The notes beneath the pieces were generated by a model. That model had not been told where the DNA came from. It saw only the letters and a list, made by a program, of their open reading frames with translations, and did not search any database. From assembly GCA_014058105.1 (NCBI GenBank), contig JACGCM010001659.1, positions 3,224,001 through 3,288,000 of the forward strand: a stretch of DNA of 64,000 nucleotides, in the 5' to 3' direction. Shown in pieces: positions 34,366 to 43,885 of the stretch. This DNA is from Kingdonia uniflora. Taxonomy: Eukaryota > Streptophyta > Magnoliopsida > Ranunculales > Circaeasteraceae. Position 1 is the first letter of the stretch. Every line of letters starts with the position of its first letter. Position numbers and translations under genes: made by a program.

Positions 34366-37300
34366 TCAGAGTTCAATTATATTTCTTTTTAACTCTGTAG
34401 GATTTCTCGATGGGAGAGCAGTCGACCTTCCTCCAACGACAGGAGTAGGTGAGACTACACTCGAGCTTCCCCCTATTTTAGTCCTGGATGCCATATATTC
34501 TGGAGCTCGTTTAGCAATAATTTCTCTTCCTCGAGCTATCTGTCCAGCTGTCGTGGTCCCAATACATCGATCCATAACACCAATTGGATCTATGCCCGAG
34601 ATATCGATTTTACATACACAGGTCCTTCCAGAGAAGCAATCTTGCATCAAATCTCTCTCAACCTGCAGGAATTTTATTTCCTCAACAAAAAATACAACCA
34701 ATGCGCATAATTGTCGTTGATGCAAAGCTTCACCATTACATTTTTCTTGTTCGTGAACTACTAGTTCCTTAAAGACTTGGTGAGTAACAGCAGCACGTTT
34801 GTAATCCTTCAAACGACGAGCCTTCGATTTAGCCAGTTCAGCTGTTAATTGATCAATACATTCGCTCATCTGCCTTGTATGATCTATCGACTTCTGCCGA
34901 GAGTTTGTGAGATCAATACGCATATTCTCCGCTAACTCTTCTTTTCGACGAAGAAATTCCTTCATCTCTCGACTCTCCTCACTAGAAGAAATTTCATCAT
35001 CCCTTTTATCCAATTCAAATTTTAGATCTTTCTGATACTTCATTTCACGTACACGTAACACCCGCTCCGATTCGGAGATTCGGGCACAGAGTTGATTAAT
35101 TCTTTCATTCATCTCCTTCTCACGTTGCACAGCCTTCCTCACGTTTCCGCGAGCGTGGGCTAAATCATCCACCAAACTTTTGTTCTTGGCTTGAATCTCT
35201 GCTAAATCAGCTCTGCTCTGAGCCTCTCTCCCTTTTAAACGACGTAAATCAGCCTTCGCACGATCTAACCTGGCAATCAAACTATCACGTATTTGTGCAA
35301 AGTTACGCAATTCTTGATCTTTTCCTATAATACTACTGCTCAAATTTTCAAAATCGGCCTCAGACACAGCCAAGTTAGTTCGCGCAGTATCCAGCTCGAT
35401 CTCTCTCTTCAACAACTGCTCGTTCAGAGCACGAATGTTAGATTTCATATGAGATATCTCTTCATTTAGCTCTCTAATATGGTATTCGGCTAACTCAACC
35501 ACGTGCCGAGAACCTGACCCAGCTTTTTCCTTCAACTCAGGAAGTTCAATGGTAAGTTGGTTCAAAGCCAAATCCCTGCTTAAAATTATTGCAGTCTCTT
35601 GCTCGACTTGTCTCTTAGCTTCTTTGAGCTTTAAAGAAAGCTTCACATTATCATCTAATCGATCTTCATACTGAGAAAACAAAACCTCATATTCTTTTGC
35701 ATACTCAGCATTATACAAAATAGTCTGCTCTTCTCTCTCTCTAGCAACATCTAGCTCCTTCTGCATAACAGTTAGCATGGACTCACAACATCAGTACCTA
35801 ATGGAGAAACAGATCGACAAAAACATACTGATAAACTTGCAGTACAGATACCTACAAGCTCGAGACAACCAACTCCTCATTGGCCTACCGACAATAACAA
35901 GTTTTGGGCGCAAGACAGAGGGTACATACACAAACGTCCTGAACTAAAATAAACATGCAAGGTACATATCCTTTCTCCTATTATTATTGTTCATCTAGTT
36001 ATTAATTTATCTGAATTATCTAACCAACAATTCAGCAGAGGATTTTTTCTCCACTTCAAGCAGGTCCTCTAAGTCCTCAACTCTGAGGCGTGAGCTGCAA
36101 TATGGAATTTCATAAGTAAAATGTTGTTGGCATCAAACAACAATAAAGTTACAAAGCTCGAGTTCATGTTTCACAACCAATGTCACATTATACGATCATC
36201 CAGCCTGATTAATAGTTTCCTGATTATCGGCAGCGGTCTTTTCAGCAATATTCAGACCATCATCCCTTTCCTCAAGCTCCTCTTCATCCATAATTTCCAT
36301 CTCCTCATAATTCCCTTCGCTAAATGCCATTATCTCCACCTTTGTATACCTCAGCTGGTAGAGCTTCCCTGCAAGGTTGCTCCGATAAATAGTCAACGCG
36401 GTAACCAATCGCTCCGCTTCAGCTTCACTTTTGGCCCTAACTTCCTTCAACTTTAGGGCAGCAGCTTCCCTTTCTTTCTCCCGCTCCAACTGGAAAGCTC
36501 CCCTCTCCCGAATAAGGTTCTCTTCCAACAGAATTTTCTTCCCCACAAGCTGGGAGATCCTCTTTTTCTGCTCCATCGACCTATCCTGGAAACCAAACTG
36601 AACGACCCTCAGAGCACGAGCAAACTGCAAAAAGAAATAAGTCATCTCGAGCAACAAAACAGCTCGACAAAACCAACCATTTACTAACCTTCTTAAATTC
36701 ATCATCCATAACAACAACCATCTTCTCTCGAGCTTTAGCTCGACATTGTTCCTCCAGGAGACCAGCTTTGACCTCAAAGAGTGGCCTCAAGTCTGCCCCC
36801 TCAGCGATCTTATCGCTTTCCTCTAGCACCTCCTGCGACTTTGTGGGAGAAGTTACCTTCCTCCTCTTACTGCTATCATCCACACTGATCGACGTAACAG
36901 AACGAGGAGCAGCCCTCCTTTTTACAGCCTTCCTCTTCGCCAGATTCCTTACAACAGTGCTAGAGACCGTGGCCACGTCCACTGGACAATCCGGAATTTC
37001 ATTGAGCCGCGCGAGCTTCAAGGGTGTATTAAGTTCAGGAGTTGACAATTTCTCTTCCATTGAGCCTGGAGTTTTCCCGGCCAGTCTCCTCTTCGCTTGC
37101 GATCTCCTGACCTTGTCATCCTTACTAGCTACCCTTTTGAACCTACTTATCTCTAGCTCTTTGAGAACAGTTTCGAGCTCAGTGCCTTCCCTGGCAACGA
37201 TGTCTATAAAAGATTCCTTCCTCGAAACTTTGTAATTAATTCCTGCATAAATTTCGGCAACGTAAGATACAAATTAACTATAGAAATATAGTTCAACATA

Positions 37301-38119
37301 CAAATAACAGTTCAATTTTTAATGGTATACTTACCCTTTGTTATAGTTCAATTATTAAGTTCCAGAGGTTCCTCATCAGACCACTGAAGACATTCACCAA
37401 ACACCCATAAAAGGTTGTCGTTCCACACTCGCCCTGCTGAAGACAGGTCAAAGAAGCATGGTCTTGAAGAACTAAAAGAGAGATATGCACCATCAGTTGT
37501 TGTCAATTACTGTGACATATTTCACAGCATAATACTCCAGAAAATCCTTGGTAGTAATCCTCTTCTCACTACCAGATGCAACCCATCTCCCATTCAGGGT
37601 TTCGCATACAAGAATAACTTCCCAAAAATTGCAATTCAATTATGCCGGACAACCCCCAATCAAATTCATAACACTCTTAGCCAAATTGCTCAAAGGCAAA
37701 GTCAACCCATAATCGAACTGGGATAAATAGCAACAAAACCCATCAGTTTGACTATCCTTCATAACGCCTTGGACGTACTCCAAGGATACTTCGTCCCCCA
37801 AACGCCTGCACTTCTTTTCTTTGGCCAAATCAGGCAGCAAATACAAGTAATCCCCTCTTTGACTGACACTACAAGTCCTAAAGAAATTACCCCTATATGC
37901 GAAGGCGTTCCCCCAAATCCCATCTATACTACTTTTGGCCTTACAGAACTCCCTAAACTGACTAGAGCCTGTTGGGCACTCAACAGAAGAACCCATCAGA
38001 CGAGGCCATTCTATCAACACGACTACAGTATCTTCCTCATCCCCTACTCTAATGACAGGAGTTAACTGCCCTACAAGGTCTGCTTCATCAGCTTTTGCAC
38101 AACCGGAAATCGAAGCCAT
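34366..38119 (-). pseudogene. antisense coiled-coil gene of Tat2 (copy 2), multi-exon
   Basis: Read downward from 38119: MASISGCAKADEADLV..., a block KSSIDGIWGNAFAYRGNFF, then YGLTLPLSNLAKSVMNLIGG, resembling the plant 'Transposase_28 / gypsy-type transposon' family. A stop at 37640-37642 interrupts this domain. After AG near 37241 comes an exon (to about 36692) with ESFIDIVAREGTELETVL and a basic RKAVKRRAAPRS stretch (nuclear-type signal). A GT...AG intron (about 36691-36627, ending TTTTTGCAG) leads to FARALRVVQFGFQDRSMEQK and a coiled coil ending near 36196. A small exon lies at about 36033-36098, and a long one (about 35765-34366, roughly 465 codons) is almost all heptad-type coiled coil, ending with FVEEIKFLQVERDLMQD and APEYMASR. 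Exon borders and sequence agree with copy 1, supporting a real spliced gene. Function unknown. Confidence 0.75.
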
Positions 38120-39051
38120 ACTTATCTACAGTAAAGGTTCTACTTCACAAAATGCTGGTCCAACAAAACCTATAGATAGGTCGAGGTATATATATCAATT
38201 TTTATCTCACACTACTAGATCACTTATCAATAACAAACTGTCTCAAAACAATTTTTATCGCCCTACAGTCATTATTCCCATTATTATTTTTATTTCATTT
38301 TTGTGTTTGGTAGGGATTACATCCTTATCCCGACACAATAAAAAAAATTATACAAAAACTCTTGTAAATACAAAGACAGACTTACCTTCAACACCTGAGT
38401 GAGAATCTGCAGCGTTGGTCTGTACCAGTTTGCTCAATTTCTACAACTTCGTCAAAATCTCCTCGATATCCGCCTCCTTTCATAGTTTGCAATTGAGACT
38501 CCTAGTCACTGCTTTCCTCGTATCCTTTCCTCCTTCGCCGATAATGGAATTGTCAGTTGAGATCTCTCTCTCTCTCTAACCCTTCTCTTATTTCTTTGGT
38601 TTTCTGTATTTGGAGAGGGATGAGAGAGGGTACTTATGCACCTTTCTACGAACCGCTGGCGGTTTGAATTTTTTCAGTAAGCAGTCCTCGATTCCTAAAC
38701 CGAGCCGTTTGTTCGTCTGAACCTGTCAGACGTGTCGTGCCGCTTCAGTGAAAATACCTTCCCATCATTACACCAAATATTATACTTTAGCGTATCTCTC
38801 AGCCTTTTGGCCCCACTTTTTTCACAATACCCCAAACTCATGATTCTGAATTTTCTACTTTAAAATTTTGCGTACATTTGTTTGCCCTACTTATGCACCT
38901 TGACTTTAACGTCGATATCAGTTAGCACAGAAATTCAAAATTTTAGTTTCAACAAATAATCCTAGTCATAGCCTATTTTCGTGAATAGATTTTTTTTTCT
39001 TCTTCAAGTAAATTCGGGCAATTACATTTTAAAAATTCAAAAACACAACAG
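38120..39051. other. Tat2 spacer, no gene seen
   Basis: Between the large antisense gene and the smaller frame at 39052. On the minus strand a CT/GA-rich stretch (38555-38580 is CTCTCTCTCTCT on the plus strand) just upstream of the 38119 start could be the 5' untranslated region of the antisense gene. No promoter can be assigned with confidence. Confidence 0.35.
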
Positions 39052-39429
39052 TCAATCACTCAAATCCCCAAGATACTTGCATTTGAAGCAACCGGTGTGC
39101 CCGACAACACCACAAGCCTTCAGCAGCCCCGAGGCGATATCCATATCCTCATTCATGATCTCCTCCCTGGCCATCATTAGGACAAATTTTTTACGATCTT
39201 CAACAGACCGCCAATAGGTACGCATGGAATCAGACCAGTACACGCAGTTCATTTCCTTACCCCTTTTTACATCAGTCTTACCCTCGTAGTTTACTCGGGT
39301 TTTGAGCGAAACCGCATCATAACCTTGCTGCCTGAAAATAGCTTCCCTTATTTCATCAATCTTGAATGCTAAACACAAGTCGTTCAACACACGCGTTTCA
39401 ACAGCCCTCTGAGAACGAGTCTTCACCAT
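39052..39429 (-). CDS. small antisense frame in Tat2, 125 codons, unknown
   Basis: Begins MVKTRSQRAVETRVLNDLCL and ends YLGDLSD. It includes WSDSMRTYWRSVEDRKKFVL and a Cys-rich tail (CGVVGHTGCFKC). It is uninterrupted, unlike most frames in the element, and lies on the same strand as and upstream of the coiled-coil gene. It could be a separate short gene or a first exon. I do not recognise a family, and chance openness cannot be excluded. Confidence 0.4.
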   Translation of the reverse strand: MVKTRSQRAVETRVLNDLCLAFKIDEIREAIFRQQGYDAVSLKTRVNYEGKTDVKRGKEMNCVYWSDSMRTYWRSVEDRKKFVLMMAREEIMNEDMDIASGLLKACGVVGHTGCFKCKYLGDLSD

Positions 39430-40031
39430 TTTTTATGAAGAACCTTCTTAAAGAACAAGTCACACTTTTATACTGTTCAGTTAACATGACTAATTTTTTG
39501 ATTGACTATACGCAACGTATTTCAGTTTCTATAACCCACTATTCCCGGGTTCGAGCTAGTTACTATTATCTTTTCGTGCTTAATCAAGCTCCCTAAAAAT
39601 GAAATTTTGAGCTTTATGTTTACATCAATTAAGCTCGATTCATTTACGAGGAAGGATCATGTATGTTATCCCACCAACTATTCACTCCCATATTATGTAC
39701 AGCTCGATGACCTCGATGACATGTTGACTATTTCTGCTTTTTCGCTAAAAATAAAAATAATAACAAAAAAAATATTATTTTATTACGCTCGATTTTTATC
39801 TAACAAGTTGGTTACAGGACTACTCCTACAGCGTTGCTTTACAATTACATAATCAAGCTCTTCGAAGCTCAATATTACAAATACTTTCTCAGACACGAGG
39901 ACAGGTCTCTAGTTTTTTTCTCATTGCCAAGATAATCCAGATCTTCTAGAGAAACCTCAGCCACAGATCAAACAGTACAAAACTGCAACAGGTCAAAAAT
40001 TTCTTTCCCCTTCATTTCCCTGCAGGAAGAA

Positions 40032-40403
40032 TTAAAAGAAAAACGATGGCACCGAAAGAAGCCATCCATCTTCCACCTCCACCACCGCCGTCTCTTCCTC
40101 CTTATCCCCACTTACCCGGAGTTCGTGGATATTGAGGAGGACTCCTACCTTAGAAATTGGAACATCATTAGAGACCAGGGATTTTGCATCGCATACACCC
40201 CGGCCGCTAAATAGGACGCTACATAATACAAGGAAATATTTCAAACAACACTCCTTCAACAAAACAGCAAAGGGAGTCTCCCTACTCTGATAACCACAAA
40301 ACCATATCCAGAATTCCTCCATGATGAAAGAAAACCGGGTATGATACACTTGATTCCCCATCTTAACCATGATTTTGCAAAGGTACACTTCCAAAAAACT
40401 CAT
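40032..40403 (-). CDS. antisense frame next to the Tat2 3' LTR, 123 codons, unknown
   Basis: Reads MSFLEVYLCKIMVKMGNQVY, then FSFIMEEFWIWFCGYQSRET, an acidic segment and SFFF. It is rich in aromatic residues, has no recognised domain and may be fortuitous. The neighbouring sequence to the LTR (40404-40711) shows nothing else apart from the purine-rich tract before 40712. Confidence 0.25.
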   Translation of the reverse strand: MSFLEVYLCKIMVKMGNQVYHTRFSFIMEEFWIWFCGYQSRETPFAVLLKECCLKYFLVLCSVLFSGRGVCDAKSLVSNDVPISKVGVLLNIHELRVSGDKEEETAVVEVEDGWLLSVPSFFF

Positions 40404-40711
40404 TTTTTTCTCACTCTACAAAATAGGCATGTTTGTTTTTCTCTGCAGCGAAGATGTGTTACAGGTTATTCGGCAATCAAATCTGACCAACTATTTATAG
40501 CAATACCGCATTTAATGCATGTTGTTTCCCCAAACAGTCATCCACTCAGGAAAACTAACAGTCTGCCCATGGCACTTACGCATCATAATGGCAACACAAT
40601 CTTCAATACAGACGTTCCGTTTTTCAAACGTCGCTTACGTCATCACAAGGTCCGAGTTTTAGGGTTTTTCTCAACTAAAGCCACACGTGACTTCAGTTGC
40701 GAAGGGGCGAT

Positions 40712-41300
40712 TGTAGGGACTTATCCCTCGAGCTAAGGACACTCGATCTCATCTATACCTCGAGCTCTATAAGACTCGACCTTATCCAGTACCAGATTCA
40801 CGCTTAAACAAACGCGTTAACAGTTACATATCGACCACGAACTCAAGTAGAACGTGGATCGTCCACAACAGATGTAAACAAAACAAGTCAACATAAACCT
40901 GTCTCCCACGAGCTAGCAGTTACACACTCAGCTGCCCATAACTACCACTTTCAGGAAAACGTGTTCGAGTACGATGTCAAGCTGAGAGCAGGGTCTATAA
41001 AAGGGTAGAGCTCCTAAGGAAACGGGGTGGCCGACAGAGAATTATACACATACAATTATCTTATATCTAGCTATTTTATCTTAGATTAACTCTTGTAATC
41101 AGATTCTCCCACTTTCTTAAGCAATAATACTACTTTCACAAAATCCTCCACGCGAGGTCGTGGTTTTTACCTATTCACAGGTTTTCCATGTTAAATCCCC
41201 TGTGTCAAGTGTTATCTCTTATTTAATTCTTGGCATAGTTGTTCTTGGTGTAAGGATCGATTTCAAGCCAGTTCGAGCTTTACGAAATCTGGTCCCTACA
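40712..41300 (+). repeat. 3' LTR of Tat2
   Basis: Same ends as the 5' LTR. It differs from it at roughly 40 of 588 positions by my count, mostly transitions. A TATA box (TCTATAAAAG) at 40994-41003 could drive transcription rightward into the flanking hAT end. Confidence 0.95.
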
Positions 41301-41305
41301 AGTCT

Positions 41306-41562
41306 TGTTTTGGCCTGGTCTATTTATTTAAAAGTCTTTAACAAGTCCAATATAAGGCAGGTCAACCCTGTTTATGACCCGACCCAACTATTTTATGGGT
41401 TAACGGGCTGGGTCGCGTCAACCCGTTTATTTGCAGGTTGGGTTTGGGTTCACACATCTGACCTGTTTAATAAATAGGTCGGGTTTGGGTTTGATGTCCC
41501 CCAACCCGAACCCGGGATGACCCGGGTTGGGTTGACCCGACCCGACCCAATTGCCACCACTA
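41306..41562 (+). repeat. hAT 3' terminal region
   Basis: Dense GGGTTGGGTTGACCCG-type motifs and the end CCCAATTGCCACCACTA (on the other strand TAGTGGTGGCAATTGGG) fit a hAT terminus and its subterminal transposase sites. It belongs to the transposase at 27717-29281, from which it was separated by Tat2. Confidence 0.8.
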
Positions 41563-42430
41563 ATTGTGAGGATTACTTGGGGGATAGATATTGGAGACAG
41601 TTGACTAGCTATGTAGGTATTCCGATGGATTCTCTGTCCAACATCTCGCCATATCTTAGTCTAATTGATTTACAGACTTTGAGAGAGTCCGACTTTGTTA
41701 ACTATGATCAGTTTATGATGGACGAGGAGAGGATGACTTATGATACATACTGGTGTAACTAAACTAGTGAGGTTCGCCACCTGTTGATAGATTCATAGAG
41801 GATGGGGAACATAAATTTGTTTGGCCCCAGTGCACTCAGGTCTGGTATTACACCCGTCATGGCTATATCAGCAGAGGTTCATAGCTTATCCCAAGACTTT
41901 AATTTGCCCAACTTGGATATGGGGCCAGACCTGGGGTAGAACATGGAGTAGACAGAGAGGCATTAGATGATCCCCATCCACCGCTTGAGGGAGCCACCAG
42001 CGGTGCCCCATTCTTACGATTCAGAGAAGTTGTAGAACCTGAGTCTGGGTATGTGGAAATTCGCCCTTTTAGAGTCTGCGCAAGACGCCGAGACGATCAC
42101 ATTATTGACTGATGAGGTTGCAGCTTTGACGAGGGGTTATGACAGTATCAACGACCAACTATATCAGCATGTAAATAATTTATTTATTTATTTATGTTTA
42201 CTTCTTAAGCTCATATTTATTTTGTCTAAATCTAAATAAAATTTATTTGTCCCGTTCAAAACTTATAACTGAGGAGGACACCGACTGTATAGGTGATGAC
42301 GCCACCACCTAAAGCTGGTAGCGCTAGGACTAGGCAGGGGACCCGTGGATATGGCACTCAAACCATTGGATTTGGTAGTATCAGTAGGGGATATACTAGG
42401 GATGATATTGGTCAGTCTCAATAGATATAG
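41563..42430 (+). pseudogene. unrecognised coding remnant
   Basis: The plus strand is open or nearly open with protein-like composition: DYLGDRYWRQLTSYVGIPMD, then SPYLSLIDLQTLRESDFVNY, QFMMDEERMTYDTYWCN (41517-41762), then after stops HKFVWPQCTQVWYYTRHGYI. A second piece (42051-42170) has DEVAALTRGYDSINDQLYQH and a GT-type border, and a basic/Gly tail (RTRQGTRGYGTQ) near 42320. The layout (two exons, basic tail) loosely recalls transposon-borne plant-mobile-domain proteins, but I see no diagnostic motif. It starts right after the hAT end, so it is probably older sequence into which the hAT inserted. Confidence 0.4.
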
Positions 42431-42733
42431 TTGTGAGATGAGTGCTATTGTACACGTTGTACTGTACAACTTTTGTTTATCTACATAAGTACTTGTACGA
42501 GCTGATGTTCCATTTCTTTAAATTCAATAAATATCGATCAATTTTTGTTCTAACTTGAATTTAAATGGAAATGCAATTATAATTCTTAATATAGTATTTC
42601 TACACACGAACTTAAACTCAAAATAGATACAATTAAACCTAATTCATCGTTCACAACTGATGTAGGGATTAAACTCGAACCATTCAGTAAGGGAGAGCGG
42701 ATTTTGTCAACAGTTAGAAAGCCAATAACTTAC

Positions 42734-43116
42734 AAGAAACTCATCAGGCATGACGTAGTTTTGGCAAAAAATATCGTATGGAGTCCCGAAAGGGAACGGC
42801 TGGTTGTATTTCTCATACCATTCATCTCTGACTTCACAAAAAATATAGGCTAGTAGAACACCTCTGACCCGTTTATCAATACTCTTCCGTATCTCATGAA
42901 ACTCATCACATTTAACTTTAAGAACATTCTACCTGTTATATAAATCTACATGAGGGTATCAAAGTTCTCTGTGAGCCCTGAAGTAAACATGAACTCGGTC
43001 CCATAACTGATTGAAATTAAGTTGTCGGAGAGGTGGATTATCAACAAAATACTGCCGAGGCACAACGAGGGTATAGTCTTTATTCTAGCCAAATACCATT
43101 GAAGAATCTTGTGTTA
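42734..43116 (-). pseudogene. unrecognised coding remnant, exon-like
   Basis: One minus-strand frame of about 125 codons has only three stops and ends at a consensus splice donor (GTAAGT at 42733-42728). It includes VVPRQYFVDNPPLRQLNFNQ, LWDRVHVYFRAHREL, VKCDEFHEIRKSIDKRVRGV and RDEWYEKYNQPFPFGTPYDI. This is real protein-like sequence with good context at its 3' border, but I do not recognise the family. Confidence 0.4.
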
Positions 43117-43160
43117 GAGGTGAAACTTGGCATTATTGAGTTGAAGTGGAGGGACTGTTG

Positions 43161-43493
43161 TTAGAGCATCTTTATTAAAAAATTGTTTTATTTATTTTTT
43201 TAATATTTAACTGCGCCAATTGAATTGGCACAGTGTATATTATTATTTTTATTTATTTATTATTATTTTATTAAATTTTATTTAAAAAAATGTTGGCGCC
43301 AATTCAATTGGCGCACAACAAAAAAATTTATTTTAAATTTTTTTTTAAAAATCAAAAAATCAAAAATAAAAATTTGACATCCATCCCTACACTGAAAAAG
43401 ACCATTTTTTACCCCTTGGCTACATGTCATATTTTTTCTGATTTTACGCCTACATGGCTCGCTAACTTAGCTACCCTGTTGCCCATGCTCTAA
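43161..43493. mobile_element. MITE, 333 bp, with internal GCGCCAATT palindromes
   Basis: Begins TTAGAGCATC and ends CATGCTCTAA, short inverted termini of the type common in plant MITEs. It contains two odd palindromes with a one-base centre: GCGCCAATTGAATTGGCAC (43213-43231) and GCGCCAATTCAATTGGCGC (43296-43314). The target duplication is unclear. Confidence 0.6.
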
Positions 43494-43885
43494 CCCAAGT
43501 CTGTCAATTACAAGATAAGTCAAAATGGATGTGGCTCAAACCTAGGTATTGTTCAGAGAGCTATAGTTGGCTGATCCCCAAACTATACTCATTTTAGTTA
43601 TGCTCGATACTCATTTTAACTCCAGGAGTATAGGATTTTAATAAATTGGGCAAACTGAGAATCACCGCCTACTCTGCTCAAGAAAAACTAAAGGCAATAG
43701 TCAAAAAGAAACAAATCAACTCAATTTAGCTGCAAACAGAACGTTGATTTTATTTAGTACGCCTTTATCCACATTTACGAAATGCAAACCAGTATAGGTG
43801 TCTATTATAAACTTCCAGATTATGGGCTTAAGTCTAAAGAAATAAGTTCTACTGAATTACTACGTAAAAGAGTTTCCGATTGAGA
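43494..43885. other. 3' flank of the left receptor kinase gene
   Basis: Presumed 3' untranslated and flanking sequence of the minus-strand kinase gene. No other feature is seen. Confidence 0.5.

Larger units (their letters stand above)
29714..41300 (+). mobile_element. Tat-lineage element 'Tat2', both LTRs, internally deleted
   Basis: Two LTRs of 588 and 589 bp (29714-30301 and 40712-41300), about 93% identical by eye, bound the element. A duplication AGTCC/AGTCT (29709-29713, 41301-41305) flanks it. Inside: primer site, N-terminal gag, then a jump at about 31075-31085 straight to the second RNase H and integrase; capsid, protease, RT and first RNase H are gone. Next come a 155-bp tandem array (32926-34230), a large antisense coiled-coil gene, two smaller antisense frames and a purine-rich tract (GAAGGGGCGA) before the 3' LTR. 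It could only have moved with proteins from a complete relative. The divergence between its LTRs shows it is not a very recent insertion. Confidence 0.9.
27717..41562 (+). mobile_element. hAT transposon, 5' truncated, split by Tat2
   Basis: hAT transposase exons occupy 27717-29281, and the hAT 3' end lies at 41306-41562, ending CCCAATTGCCACCACTA with strong GGGTTGACCCG subterminal motifs. Between them Tat2 (29714-41300) is inserted with a near-perfect 5-bp duplication (AGTCC / AGTCT). The left end of the hAT is missing: sequence jumps from Tat1's antisense gene to the middle of the transposase at about 27716. No 8-bp duplication can be tested. Confidence 0.75.

Noticed and set aside
36768..37235. 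155-codon plus-strand frame rich in Ser/Leu
   Set aside because: Shadow of the VAREG/basic exon of antisense gene copy 2, which is the strand shared with copy 1.
43161..43493. Assigning the MITE to PIF/Harbinger with a TTA target site
   Set aside because: The bases outside GAGCAT are TTA on the left and TAA on the right, which may be part of the inverted repeat and not a direct duplication.
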